Source of the DNA: Pyxicephalus adspersus
Taxonomy: Eukaryota; Chordata; Amphibia; Anura; Pyxicephalidae
Assembly (NCBI RefSeq): GCF_032062135.1
Contig: NC_092863.1
Coordinates: 12,311,804 to 12,375,803 of the forward strand
Length of the DNA: 64,000 nucleotides
Direction: 5' to 3'
This document shows, in pieces, positions 14,069 through 27,490 of the stretch. Position 1 is the stretch's first letter. Every line of letters starts with the position of its first letter. Made by a program: the position numbers and the translations under genes. Under the pieces are notes generated by a model, which was not told where the DNA came from, searched no databases, and was given only the letters and a program-made list of their open reading frames with translations.

Positions 14069-15323
14069 GAGATTATGTTGGGTTAGACCTTTTATGCCAC
14101 TTAGTGACAACAGTTCTATTTATATTTAACTATGCTTTTGCATAGTTAATTTAACATCACCGAGTTGCAAAATCTACAGAGATAACTTGGCTACCACAAG
14201 GTGGTTTATGTGAACGACGTTCATCGTTTGAGTGTTAAGGGGTAATCACCTGCATCTTCAAATCTGAAATCATGGATTTTCGTTTCATTGTTATATCATT
14301 TAACTAAAAAAAAAATGTAATTTGCACAAATAAATCATTTTCACAATGGGCTGCCAATTTTTTTTCTCAAATAAAAAGGTATTACTTTATGCGATTTTGT
14401 GATTTTATACTGACATTAACAGTGTCTTCTGCAATGCAAAAAAATAAATAAATGCTGGGCCACATTTCTGCCAGAAAAAAAGGGGGTTAAGCAATGCTCA
14501 CCGCAGCCCCAGACACACCACTGTTTCTCACCGGCCGTTTCTAGACAACTTAAAGACTACAGGGTTAGAAATATCAACACAGCCCAGAAAGTTATATATG
14601 CACTGGGTAGAAAATCACAGTTTGTACAGAATTAAAGCAGAACCTAAGGTTTTTATGTGAACATTCCTAAACTCAAAAAACAATGCATATAATACAAGCA
14701 TATTTGCAAAACCAAGAGGTCTCTTCACAAAGAATAAGGGGGCAGATAGCATCACTGTACAGAACACCTCTCAGTCCTGTCCTGTTTTCTCCTATTATTT
14801 AATTTTAGCTGAATGCATATGATAAAAAAAAGAGCAGGAGAATTTAAGGAGGTAAAGAACTGCAACTACCTACCTAGTTCCTCGCAAATAAAAGAATAAT
14901 TGAAAAGAATTTGAACAGACTAAGCAAGATAGTATATGGATAATATGAAATACAGATAAAGCAAAAACAGACTTTTAAGTATCAATGTATAAATTTTCAA
15001 ATTTGCAATTTCAGACTGCTTGCTTTAAAAAGTAAAAAAAACACTTTTTTTCTGCTTTAAGGAACCGTTATAGACATTAAAAATTAGACAGTGATATGAA
15101 TTGAATTAATAAAAAATCACCAGGAACTTTTCCACTTTACTTTTTTTTAAATTGTAGACCTGTAACTTACTGAAATATAACACACAATCATGTAAAAAAA
15201 AATTTAATTTATTAATAAAATTAAATAAAAAACACAAAAATAGGCTTAAACAAGAATGCATAAATACATCAAAAATACTGAAAATGCAATAATTCTGTAT
15301 ACTATGTATAGTGCTATATTTTT
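14069..15323. other. Noncoding, with one lone inverted minisatellite monomer
   Basis: AT-rich with A- and T-runs. At about 14494-14543 a single unit of the 31-bp minisatellite found at 10.67-11.13 kb occurs in inverted orientation (ACCACTGTTTCTCACCGGCC). Otherwise nothing was recognised. Confidence 0.6.
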
Positions 15324-16764
15324 CTAAAACACCTCCGTAGTGTGGTAAATTTTAAAAGGGGGCAGCACAGAGTCCAACGTCACATTCGGTGCAGTAGAGC
15401 CGGGTTTCCTTAAGTTTTTTTTCCCAGTCCTCCCTCCTCTCTTGGAGCAGCACACCACACACATTCTTTTGTGCTTTTGCTTTCTTGGGGTTGGTGGAAT
15501 GTACTCCCGAAAATGACGAGCACTCAGACGGAGCGGGTTCACCGCATATGAAGCACGTCGTCGAAGTTGATGTTTATTTGCATCCTCTTCTGGTGTTAGG
15601 TGTTTCACACATATAGCTTCACAGATTTTCCATATGAACTCAGGGTGGGGTACAGACTTGTCATTTTGTTTTTTGAATAGAATGTACGCATTCCACAGAC
15701 ACTGTTCCACTAGATGGCGAAATATTTTTTTACAGTACTTTCTCTGTTGCTTTCTGACAGTTGGATAGAAAGCCATGGCCTAGTCGGCTCTGTCGACATC
15801 CCCCATTGTGGGATTGTAGTCGATGACTACCTGGGGCTTCTAAATGTCTTTCCTACTTCTTGTTCTGGTTTGAACAGTGGTGGTGTTGTGAACAGTGGTC
15901 ATCATGCAGACATCCTTCTTATAATGCCATCAGAGAGCCATCATCTTTCCTTTCTGCCAGGCAACTTTATCCCCAGGCTTGAGCTTTTGTGCGGTGAAAT
16001 TGTCTGGCAATCTGCGCCGGTTAGCCTTAACGGTTCTGTAGGCATCTGTTTTGTTTTGTATCAGGAACTTGTAAAGCTCAGGGGACGAATAAAAATTGTC
16101 TGTAGTAAGACAATACCCTTGGTTCAGTAAAGGCTCAAAAAGAGACAGAACATAAGACATTGCTACTCCAAAGGAACTAAATCTGGGGTCAAATTTTGTG
16201 CCTTTGCCTGTATATAGTCAGGTATAGTATATAGTCTAGTACCTGACTAGTATATAGTCAGGTATAGTATGACAGAGTTCCAGAAATATCCAGATTCGGA
16301 TTTGCACAGCATAAAAGTTCTGATCCCAAACCGTGCTCTCTTGGACGCTATGTACTGCACCCAGCTGCAGTCTCCCTTTATATGCCATCAGACTTTCATC
16401 CACACTAATGTCCCTTTTGGCACATAGCAGGTTTTGAAGTTGTTTATAATCATTTTATAAACCTCCAAATTTTCTTTGAGCTTGGGGCAGAATGGGTGGT
16501 CTCAATAAAATCATAATTGTTAGTAAAATTTAAAAATGTCATGATCAGGCCAAATTGATATTTAGGCATAACTTCGCCATTCAGAAATAGCTCCAGGTAG
16601 GCCAGGGGGTTGTGCTCACAGTGCACCTTTAGGCCAGGTGCCCCAGTAAATGGAAACCTAGGGGGCTCAGGCTGGGCCTGACGAGTGTCAATCGCACACC
16701 AGGTGCGCACATCACTAACCTCGATAGAGTCGCTGGCACTCGCGGTCTCGGTCCATTGGTTCAT
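15324..16764 (-). pseudogene. piggyBac-family transposase pseudogene
   Basis: Read from 16764 leftward: a pre-domain ending PPRFPFTGAPGLKV, then NPLAYLELFLNGEVM; after frameshifts ISVDESLMAYKGRLQLG (about 16375-16425); then GTKFDPRFSSFGVAMSYVLS and LTTDNFYSSPELYKFL (about 16085-16200); then VVIDYNPTMGDVDRADQAMA and HLVEQCLWNAYILFKK (about 15660-15830); and finally a Cys-containing tail ending PPFKIYHT (15324 on). These are the DDE core blocks and the C-terminal zinc-ribbon region of PGBD4-like transposases. At least two frameshifts, an in-frame stop and loss of several zinc-ribbon cysteines make it inactive. The acidic N-terminal extension usual in the family is missing. Confidence 0.88.
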
Positions 16765-16766
16765 TC

Positions 16767-18322
16767 ATGACGAAAGCACAACATCGCCAAATTACCACAG
16801 AACTTAAAAAGATATACAAATTATATTTCGGCTGTCCACTTGGTGACAAGGATAAAGCTTGGGCTCCACGTGTCATATGTACCAGTTGTTCCAATGGACT
16901 GCATGACTGGCTAAATGGGCGTAAAGCAGCAATGCCATTTGCAATCCCGATGGTGTGGAGAGAACCGCGAGACCATCTAATGGAATTCTATTTTTGCCAC
17001 GTCAACAAAAGTGGGTTCACAGGTAAAACTAAGTACAAATTTGTATGTTCCCAGCATCGATTCTGCAATGAGGCCTGTTCCCCATGATGATTCATTGCCA
17101 GTTCCGGTACCGCCACATGATGGACTTGCTTCTGTAGAAGGTGATGAGGAATGCGCTGGAGTTGCAGCCAGTTACAAACGGAATCATCTGATCCTGACTA
17201 TTTGGCCGATGAAGATTCAGAACCAGAAACCTTTACACAAGCAGAACTGAATGATCTCGTTCATGATCTAAATCTCTCCAAAGACAAAGCAGAACTTCTC
17301 GCTTCAAGGCCTAAACAGAAGCACTTGCTTGCAAAGAGTGTAACAGTAACTCACTAGAGAAAACAAAATCATAACTTGACAACGTTCTTCACTAGTGATG
17401 GCTCACTGTGCTACTGTCATGATAAAAAAGCACTCTTTAACAGTTTGTCACAAGAGCATGTTCCATGGCGTATCTTCATTGATTCTTTTAAAAGAAGCTT
17501 GAAAGCAGTCCTACTGCATAATGGTAATTCCAAACCAAGTTTACCCACTGCCCATTCTGTTAGCCTAAAGGAGTCCTGTGACAACATGAAGTTACTACTT
17601 GAAGCAATCCAGTATAAAACACACCAGTGGAACATCTGTGGGGATCTAAAGGTGGCTTGCTGATAGGAATGCAAGGAGGATTCACAAAATATTGCTGTTT
17701 CCTATGCCTGTTGGACAGCCGATCTACGGGAGACCATTATGTCAAGTGTGATTCGCCACCAAGAGATACCCATAAGCCTGGAACAAGCAGTGTCAAGTTT
17801 CTGCCCCTGGTTGATCCGCATAAAATCTTTCTGCCACCTCTCCATATCAATTTAGGCTTGATGAAAAACCTTGTAAAGGTAAATCATACTCCATGGGTTT
17901 TCAGTACCTTGTTGAGAAGTTTCCAAACTGAAAAAATGAAGGAAGAGATATTTATAGGGCCACAGATCAAGTCTGTTTTACATGATGATGTTTTCAAACA
18001 ATCTCTCTCAGCAGCTGAGCTGAGGATGCATTCAAGTGGCTGTGTGAAAATTTCCTGGGCAACCATAAGTCTCCTGCATACAAGGAAGGAGTTCAGAATC
18101 TGCTCGATTCATACCAGAAACTGGGTTGTCGCATATCACATCTAGAATTCTTCCTGGAAAATCTTGGTATGTTGAGCAACGAACAAGAAGAACATTTTCA
18201 CCAGGACATTCAGTTAATGGAGCACCAAGGTTTCTGGAATGATGGCTGACTACTGCTGGATGCTGTACCGCAACAATTCAGACAAAGAGTACACTAGAAA
18301 ATCATACTCTAAGCATTTCTGA
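16767..18322 (+). pseudogene. Broken transposon-like gene of an unnamed family
   Basis: The ATG at 16767 leads into LYFGCPLGDKDKAWAPRVIC, a Cys-rich N-terminal region with MPFAIPMVWREPRDH. After frameshifts come SAMRPVPHDDSLPVPVPP, PWRIFIDSFKRSLKAVLLHN, GGFTKYCCFLCLLDSRST, FLPPLHINLGLMKNLVKV, and near 18180-18322 NEQEEHFHQDI and MMADYCWMLYRNN, ending at TGA 18320-18322. I recall this architecture from many uncharacterised, repeat-like proteins of arthropods, cnidarians and fish, but cannot name the superfamily; conserved Asp/Glu residues would fit a DDE transposase. At least three frameshifts and a stop near 17356 break it. Confidence 0.7.
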
Positions 18323-19984
18323 AGAAACAATGGTACCTGACTGACACAATTCAGTAGATCTATACCACAATGTGCCTTATTTTACTTCACAATGAAGATG
18401 TATTAACATTCACTTCAATGGTGCTTAAGTTTTAGTGCAAAATACATGCACATACAATGTTAACTATAATAGTACTCATAACTCAGGAACCAGAAACTGA
18501 TTTACTAAAGTTTGCTGTGGTTTCTAATGATTATTAAAACTATTTTTTTGTTGACCTGTGTAATTGGCTAGGTCCTTCTTTTGGTTTAAATATTCACAAG
18601 CTGTCCTGTAATGTATTACAAATAACTGTACCAGAATAAGTTAACACAGAACATTAGAAATGCTACAAGCAAAAAATTTGCAAGCCCTTATACTGCCCAG
18701 TGGCAATCCTAGCCTCTAAGTTGGTGAAGTTATTGTCGCAGCTCAGACAATGTTTGTTTTAGCTGATACTTCATTTTGACAAGAAAAGCATTCAATCTTT
18801 TTGAGCATTTTCCATATATATACAAATCAAGCAAAGCAGCAAGAGGAAGAAGTCGCAGGCAGGAATCTTTAAAAACATATTTGCCACCCTTGCAATATAA
18901 ACCAACTTGCTTATTTCAAAAGAAAACAAACCAATTATTCACAACAGTAAAGTACTTATATGTGATACAGTTAAAGGGCTTGCTGGGAATCATGTTAAGC
19001 TCGCTGGTTATCAAAAGGTAATTATGGAATCAAGGATGGCTACAACTTGAAAAACAAAACTTTATAAGTTTAAGGAAAAAAAACTTGTGTGCTGCTAAAA
19101 TAACACTTTACAACCACTGAGATAAGCAGCACCAACTACTGAGGTGTGGCAACTTTATTAAAAAGTTTTATCTTAGCTACAGTCACTAAATAATCAAACA
19201 CCACCTGTCTGTTCATTTATTTAAGAGCTACAATGGCTATATATGTAAAATGTTTGAGCCCCTCACTGCACACGGTACTGCCACTCTTTTCCCCTTTGTC
19301 TGTATTGTGCCTTGAAGCTTCGGGGCTCAAATGTAATAATACTGATTTATCACCTGAATATTTTTTCAAATGCAGCCATCTCTATATAACTTTGCCATAT
19401 TCTTTTATGGAGAAGGTACATCGATGATGTCTTAATGATTAGGACAGAGTCTGTAAATCAACCGCATGAGTTTTTTTCTTTTTTAATTCATTATAGTTGA
19501 ATACCTATCATTTAAAATTTACAATGAACTTTGACTACATGAAGAATACTTTTTTTGGACACAGATCTCAGTACAATTAAATCATGTTCTATCATCTAAT
19601 TTATATAGAAATCCAACTGCAGACAATATATTTTTATTTTTCACTTTTTCTTTTCTCAATATTCACAAATATATCAGAATTGTTCTAATGACCATAATTC
19701 TAATGACCAAAAAAGGCATATTAGAAAGTGAAATTAAGAACTTGACAGGAGAAACTTTACAGTTATCATACTCAAAAAGCAGATCAGAATGTCAGATTTG
19801 TAACTATAAATTTTCTTGCCAATATGATGAACTTGCACAAATTTGTCAAACCTTTTTGCCACTTCTTACATGCAATCCAACCATTAAAAAATATGTCTCT
19901 GAACGTCCCAAGTTTAGCTTTAGGAAATTATCATTGGTAAAGGTTAATTGATCAGAAACTAATTGATCAACAAATATTATTACA
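18323..19984. other. Noncoding, no gene seen
   Basis: AT-rich sequence following the broken transposon-like gene. The first few hundred bases may be its 3' flank, but no terminal repeat was found. Confidence 0.5.
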
Positions 19985-20272
19985 CAGTATGTATATAGCA
20001 CCTTTACGCAGCGCTGTACAAGGTCTATAGTCATGTCACTAGCTGTCCCTTAAAGGAGCTCACAATCTAATGTCCCTACAATAGTCATATGTCATTAACA
20101 AAGTCTAAGGTCAATTTAGGGAGAAGCCAATTAACCTAACTGCATGTTTTCGGGATGTGGGAGGAAACCGGAGTACTCGGAGGAAGAACATACAAATTTC
20201 ATGCAAGTAGTGTCATGGCCAAGTGGTCGAACCTGAGACCTAGCGCTGCAAGGCCAGTGCTACCCTACAATT
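19985..20272 (-). mobile_element. tRNA-derived SINE-like repeat
   Basis: The stretch contains GCAGCGCTGTACAAGGTCTA, AGGAGCTCACAATCTAATGT, GTGGGAGGAAACCGGAGTAC, and near the right end a segment whose minus strand reads CAGGTTCGACC, a Pol III B-box-like sequence. I recall this unit as a common dispersed repeat in amphibians and fish, with a tRNA-like head. Fragments of the same family occur at 34370-34440 and 50684-50818. Confidence 0.65.
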
Positions 20273-23200
20273 TCAAAGGACTTATGAATTAACAAACAGA
20301 TTTGCTTGTCGCCATTGTAATAAATCTAAGTGGAATAACAAAACTAAGGACATTTTTGGGATTCCATCTTCTATCAAAGGTATACCTTACAATCATGTAA
20401 CTTGCAACACACATTGTTAAATTTTTAGCATTCTGTCCATGCAGCTCCTTTTTTATTGGTAAACCAAAACTTTAGGAGTAGGAGGAGTTTAAAACTCAAC
20501 CCATTATCTGATTTACGTTTCACTAAATTTGTGTTCATTTTATTCATATATATTTTATTCTGAAGTATACAGTACTACCATATTCCACATATACATTCCC
20601 CGAAGATCTGTTGTGAATCCCTCTAGAAAAGTGCCCACCTTGAACACAGTGGTGTTGACTATTCTTATTCAAGCCTATGCTCTCCATGGCATTTCCTGCT
20701 GCTTTGCTTGGAAACAGTATAGCGAATAGATCTGATTGGCAAGGTATCTATATAATTTAAAATAGGTACGGAGGGCTTGCTTGGTGTCTTTAAGAAATTG
20801 CATCAGTGAGCACCAGATAAAAGCACAGTGGTGATTTACTCAGCAAAAAGTAGACACCGCCTGCACATAGCTGTATAATAATCCATTACTTGCAAAAGCA
20901 GTGAGAAATGCCTTGCATGTTTCATGCTTTCAAAAATAAAAAAAACACATAATTGGTATGTAAAAAAAAAAAAGTAAAAGGAACCATAAACTTAAGAGTT
21001 TGAGTCAAATGTTTTGAAAGTATTAACTCCAATGCGCCCTAGTTACATTGTATTTAAAAATGTTTCCCATTCCCTTTCATGTGTGCCAAGGGAAAATGAT
21101 TCACTTTCACTCTTAATTGTTGCAACCTTTTTGTACAACCAATAAATTAAATTACTGTGTTTTTCATCAACTCTCTGACCTTGTATTTACAAAAGGATAA
21201 AATACCTTAGTAAAATCACATACTTATACATGTGCACATTTTTCTCTTTTCTAAAGCTTTTGGCTTTATTTGTAAACTCTAGCTCACATCAGCTGATTAA
21301 AAAAAGTTACAAATAGGCTTCCTTAAGGGCAAGTTACTAATCAAGATTTTTGAATTGTGTTGAAAATAAACTGGCTTCAGACTGGCTCAGCACATATCAA
21401 GATTTCGGAAGTAGAAAGTGCATAACCAACCACCTAATCAGTACTATCTTTCCACTATAAATTGAATGCATACTTCTGCTTTGCCCATATATGGCAAACA
21501 ATCGATTTAACACTCAAACTCCTCCCAAACAGTACTGTCTTCCTTTTACTTCACTTTCATAAGTCAGTTTAGCATGAGGAAACTAGAAAAAGTCCTACCT
21601 AAGTTTAGAGTTTTCTAGTTGGAGCTTACAATACATTTTTCACGTCCACTAACTGCAAATTCAACAAAGCTAGATAACCACATCAATGTTATCTAACGTC
21701 TAGCCAGGGTGAAATAAATATTAAACCTTTAAATACAAATATAGTAATTTACTGTAAATAATGTCAATAAATTAACTAAAATATTACAGAATATCAATAT
21801 TCTTATTGAACCTAGAGTTGCAGAATATTAACAGAGAAAATGTTATATGCTGCTCAAGAGCAGAAATCCAATGGATCATGCTTTTATACCCAAATGAAAA
21901 GTTTAACAAACCTTAACCACAACTGAAAGTTTTTTTTACGTTTACAGATTTATTTCTGAATTGTCTATTCTCCCCAGAATTCACCTTCAAAAGGTACATT
22001 TTGGTCAAACATATTCCATTTAAGGAACTAAACTAAACTATGTGTCCACCAAATGCAACTTTCTAGAATGGTGTGGTAATGAAACTGCACTGCCATCAAA
22101 TACAGAGCTGGGTAGTCACACATTTATAAGCTGTACTTGCTTGCACTTCAGTAGGAAAAAATATTTCAGAGAGTGTGGGTTTTAATATTGTTACTGCTAA
22201 ATTGCAGGCCTGTCAGCTATGGTCCACACCTAGTTCTGCCCACAGCTTTCTGGATTGACAACATTGCTTTCAATTGCTCCTCTGTGGCTTGGTAGGGAAG
22301 CATGTAAAAGATAAAATAAGAAGACTTTATGAGGCTTGTGCATCACATAGTAACTGGATTTGTTACTTTTTTAGACATTAAATTCTACAGAGGAGAGGAT
22401 TCAATAACAACGCCTTCAATCATAAAACAAAAAATGTCTCTATTTGCCAGACTTTTTCCAATGCATATCATTGTCTGATGATATCCAAATTTTCTAGAAC
22501 TCTGTACTCACGTTAAACATGCAATACTAGGCCATCTGAAATTCTGAGCCCTGTTCAAATATATACATTTTTTTAATCTTCAGTACTATAAGTGGTATTC
22601 CCTATGGGGAACACTTACCCCTGCCACTGCATTTTTACTGAACCAAGAACAGCCTTATTTTACCTGGTCATTTAAATGAATTAGGAAAAGACATTGCATT
22701 TCAATGTGCACAACAAAAAATAAAGGTAAGGCTAGAGGAGTCCTAACTAAAACCCTCATGAAAGATCTGTGCAATCCTTTGCAACCATTACCTAAAACTC
22801 AAAATGAACTATGAACCTGAATGCTTTCATTCTCCGAAAACCAAGCCACATATTCGTTCTAGTAAGTGAAGTTTAAAATAGAACCAAAGCCCAAATTTAT
22901 ATATATATTAAAGTCCAACATAACTATCAGGGGAGATTTTCTTATTTATTTCTCTTGGAAAATCCTCTAGTGTCACCAAATAAACTTTCCTAATACAATA
23001 AAGCAATAAAACTAACGATTCCATTAAATTAAAGTTTTGTCTTTAATTGAAATTTACCCTGTAAGCTTCATGAGTGAAATCACCACTCAAGAACTAGCAC
23101 TAGCAGAGGAGAAGATCAGCTTTCACTCAAGTTATTTAAACTGTTATTGTGTGTTGAATTCAGAAAAAAGTTACAGTACCCCTTGACATTACTTCATGGC

Positions 23201-26200
23201 ATTACTTCATGTCCATACTTTCAGGATCACAGTTAACCAATCTTCCAGGTTTGGAGTTGCTGTTTAAAACCCCTAGAAGATTTTCCCTTTTATTAGCCCA
23301 TGCACTTCCTTGCACAGGTTATTCTACTGTTAAGACTCCGTAAGGAAAGAAAGCCTGTAATTACAACACAATAACATAACTTTCAGATGACAGATTATGT
23401 GAATGCGATCAAGGCTCAGCTGACATTGTCACAGTTTTGCTAAACCCAATTGTTCTATCATTTAAAATAATATAGATTTTTAAGGAAGAATCTTTTTTTT
23501 TCTTTCAATCTTTTACTGCAGTAATTAATTGCAGTATTTAAAATTAACTTAGAACTGTCACTGCACAGCTATTAAATCTAATAGCTGACAAAAGGAATTT
23601 GTTACAGAAGTTATATTTTTGTAGCGGTCCCTGACATGACAAAGAAAGGGAGTACAGAAAATCATTAGAAGTATAAAAATGCAACTCATAACTTTAACTA
23701 AAAAGTTTCCACTGAACCAACTGGGCCAATCTGTGTCACATACAGCATGGCAGACGTATACCAGCAATTTTTTTATCTTTAGTGTGCTTTAACATAGCAT
23801 TACTGTTTCCCAAACTGCATTTAGAAAATATAAACTATTTACCTTTCCTTGAATACTGTTTACAAACAATAGAACATATCAATCACAATAAGTTGACCCC
23901 AGGAGTACAAGAGTTCTATACAAGAAAGAATCCTAATAAAGGTCATCATGGTTGTGTAGGAAAATTAATACGTACAAATCACAAACATTGCAAACTTTGA
24001 AATGAACTGAAAATAAAAATATAGTGCAAAGCTAGTTGCATGTGATTTCACCCATCCCTTTCACCGATAATATAGTGACGGGAGACTTATTCCTTTTTTT
24101 TTATCTCTCTCAGAGTGTCCATTTTCAAACAAGAAACCCACACATCAGTGTCTCAAAATATGCTTTGTGTTTTCTAAAACCTCCGCAGTTAAGTAGTCCA
24201 TCCAGATAGAAATCCTAGAGCACTGATGTGAAAATGAGCTGATGTCAGAGCACTTTCTTTCAGGGTCATTAGGTAAGGCAGAGCTGAACCAGCTCAATCC
24301 TACCTTTCCTTGCACCTACAAATCTTTGCAGTAGTGATCTACTGCTTGCTGATTATAGATTACCCGTGATCAATTATTTATGATCTGTTACTGAAAAGCT
24401 GCACAGGGGACTGGGACAGGTCTAATGAGATTCAAAGCCAAAATAACCTAAAGCTAATAGGGCAGAGAATATTTTTTTTAATGAATACTGCACAACTACA
24501 GAAATTTGAAATATAGGATGGCATTCAAAAATCCGAAAAGCTCTGGGCCTGAGGAGTGCCAGATTTTTAATTTAACAGAAAATGACAGCGCACAATGTTT
24601 ACGTTTGACACCATCGCTTTTCTTTGCTGAATCCATAATGGGATATATAGCAGCAAATAAATGATAAAATGAGGAGGAATGAGCAGGAATGCCTGTTGGC
24701 ACATGCAAGCAAGACCCAACAGCTGATTCTGGAGCACAGCGCCATATAAGCATGTTTATGTAATTTTCAATCCCGTTTTTCTAGTCGGTCACTCAAGGCA
24801 TGTAATAGAGACTACAACGCATATTACAAAGGTCTGGTAAATGGTATATCTGCTGTTAGAAATATAATGCAACCACTGATGAAGTATAAAGTGAATGTAA
24901 AGAACCTGCAAGACAGCAGCAGCTCCCAATCAAATATAGGATAAGGTAAAAACTGTTTTATTACAAAAAAGGACTTGTTTTTGATACACAATGCTTTAGC
25001 AAGCCATGTGATACTTGGATTTAAGTTTTCATATTTAAATTCTGGCATAAGCCAATACATGACATGATTTAGTTTTAATAGCACCTCATCAGGAGAATGC
25101 AATCTGAGAGAAGGTTAAGCAAAGTCATCACAAAGAAACTCTCCAACAAAGACATTACTGCAGAAATCTTTGTTCCTAAAATACCTATCAATTTCCAGGG
25201 CTGCCACACTGGAGTCCTGAGAGCTATACGTGTGTAACTATCATTTGGAGATCTGCATAACTGCAATACTAGTCACAATTGAAATGCATAATGATATGTG
25301 TCCTTGTGTTTTTAACATCCTGTCTTTCTAAAGTGCAAATTACTATGATCTTTTTACAGCTGGCATGATAAGCATCTGGCACCCAGTTGGGAAGCCTCTT
25401 AATTATGAGAAGCCGTTAAAACTTCAATTACATATAAAAACTGGTAGAAAGGAGAACACCTATTTTGAGCCTCATTCTACAAATCAAAATGATCGAATCT
25501 CCTTAAAATCCCTAAAGTCGTCAAGTTAATGAGCTTCATGTAAAACCATCCTTATGTCTGCCTGGGACAACTACTTTCTATTTTACAAGACAATAACAGC
25601 TAAATTGTTCAGACTTCTGTATCCACAATGCAAGACATTTATTTCTGTTTTGGTGCGGGCCAAAGTGTCATTTTGTCATGCAAAACTTTTTGAATCCAAA
25701 GCCAGATCTATAATGCACTCAAATAATGCAAAGTCTGAGCATCAGACAGTCTTTCACTAGTTTTATTACATACTAAAGCAGCATTAGAATTGAGTTAGGT
25801 AACCTCAAGCATTTTGTACAAAGGCACCTGAAAATGCTGTATATCCAAAATACTGTAGTAGGAAATAGACTACAGTGCAATATACGGAACAAAATAAATT
25901 ATTTAGACTGCAACAATACAGGAATTTGCCTTTTTTTTTCAGCCAGGCAGAGCCTTTGACATTTTTGCAACGGTGCAGCTGTCACCACCAGACAGCCAAC
26001 TGCAGCAGCAACTCCAGCTACACAGCCGAGAGGTGGTGTGGTGCTATCTGTAACCGTCTACACCATGATGCCCCATCCACTCATGCTTTCCTCTGTGTTT
26101 TGTGTTGCAGAGGTGCTGATCTTGTTTTTCTGCCTTCCTAGAAAACCCCAGTCTTTTCTGGGCAATGCTGTGCCTTGGCATCACCAGCCCAATGCAAGTG

Positions 26201-26229
26201 TTGAAAAAGTGCCAGTGAATCATACTCAT
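20273..26229. other. Long noncoding stretch, no gene seen
   Basis: AT-rich sequence with only short frames and no family resemblance. No convincing inverted repeats or tandem arrays were noted. Confidence 0.45.
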
Positions 26230-27490
26230 GTGTGTAACATGTCATAATAGTGTATCACAGATATCCAAAGCAATGTTCTCCCCAGTCCCTTCTAGTCTAT
26301 GAACTCTGATCTTCAGATCTTTCAATTGGATTTAGGATGGATAATTGATTTGGCCATTCTAGCAGCTTTATTTTCTTTCTCTAAAACCAACTGGGAGTTT
26401 CCTTGACTATTGTCTTGCTGAAATGTTCACCCTAGTTTCATCCTCAGCATCCTGGTAGATGGAAGCAGACTCTTATAAAGAATGTCCTGGTACATTTCTC
26501 CTTTCATTCTTCCTTCAGTTATATGAAGTCTGCCAGTACCATATGCTGAAAAACAGCCTCACGCCACAATTTTTCCACCTCCAAACTTCACAGTTAGTAT
26601 GGTGTCTTTTGGGTGATGTACAGTGCTACCAAACATGGGGTGTGCAATGGCATCCAAAGAGTTAAATTTTGGTCACATCAGACTAAATTCTTCCTGTATT
26701 TCGCTGGCTGTCCAAATGTTGTGCAGCAAACTCTAAATGAGCTTTTTAACACGCTTTTTCTTCAGCAGTGGAGTCTTGCACCGTGAGCGTGTACAAAGGC
26801 CACGTCGATTGAGTGCATTACTTATTGTTTTCTTTGAAAGAACTATACCTGCTAATTCCAGATCTTTCTGAAGCTCTTCACCAGTGATCTTTGACTCTTG
26901 GACAAGTCTTCCGATTATGTTTTTTTGATTCCTCTGTTAGAATTCTTGCAAGGAGCACCTAGGCATGTCCAGCGAAAAATGATGTTCTTGCCACTTCTGC
27001 ATTATGGCCCCGGTGATGCTAATTAGAACATTTAGAAGCTTGGAAATACATCTGTAACCACCAGTAGGTTTTGAAAGAGCTCTTTGCTTTTACCATCACG
27101 AGATGCTTCTTGTGTGATACCTTGGTAATGAGAAATCTTTTCATAGGCTATCAATTAGGACTAAACCAAATGATATTAGTTTTCATTGGTAAGGGGCATG
27201 GTGGCTTTCTAAATACTGACAGATTTCAACAGGTTTCTTGGCTTTCCATTCTTTTTTGTACCTCCTTTTCTTTATGTGTTCAATACTTATTCCCTGTGCC
27301 ATTCCAATGTATTACACAAAATTTATTGATGTATTTATTTTGATTTCTTTGTATGTGTGCATTACTTGGGTTTGTTATAGACATCAGGTGTAAATTTTAA
27401 TATCAATTAAAAATTAGAATTACATTAGAAATACATTTACTGAAAAAATGTTGATGTGTTCAATACTCTCCCCCCCCCCTCCCCCTGCAG
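26230..27490 (-). mobile_element. Second degenerate Tc1-like transposon (different subfamily)
   Basis: On the minus strand, the 5' flank at about 27300-27490 contains GTATTGAACACATCAACAT (the terminal repeat region) and a second TATTGAACACAT copy, with a C/G homopolymer-rich stretch at 27471-27486 within the terminal repeat. The transposase remnant follows. This subfamily of Tc1-like elements with repeated GTATTGAACAC motifs is common in fish and frogs as I recall. The far end (near 26230) is not sharply defined and may be truncated. Confidence 0.75.
26240..27096 (-). pseudogene. Broken Tc1-like transposase (second copy)
   Basis: The original start is probably the ATG at 27096 (MVKAKSSFKT). 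Downstream pieces in mixed frames include RLVQESKITGEELQKDLELA, GIVLSKKTISNALNRRGL and TPLLKKKRVKK, then SLDAIAHPMFGSTVHHPKDT, VKFGGGKIVA and [17 protein letters not shown], and [12 protein letters not shown]. These correspond to the helix-turn-helix and DDE parts of Tc1 transposase. Stops and frameshifts throughout show it is dead; the end of the catalytic domain is missing or unrecognisable. Confidence 0.8.

Noticed and set aside
24496..25266. Cluster of 60-90 codon minus-strand frames
   Set aside because: No family resemblance, no splice sites in phase, and composition like the surrounding AT-rich sequence.
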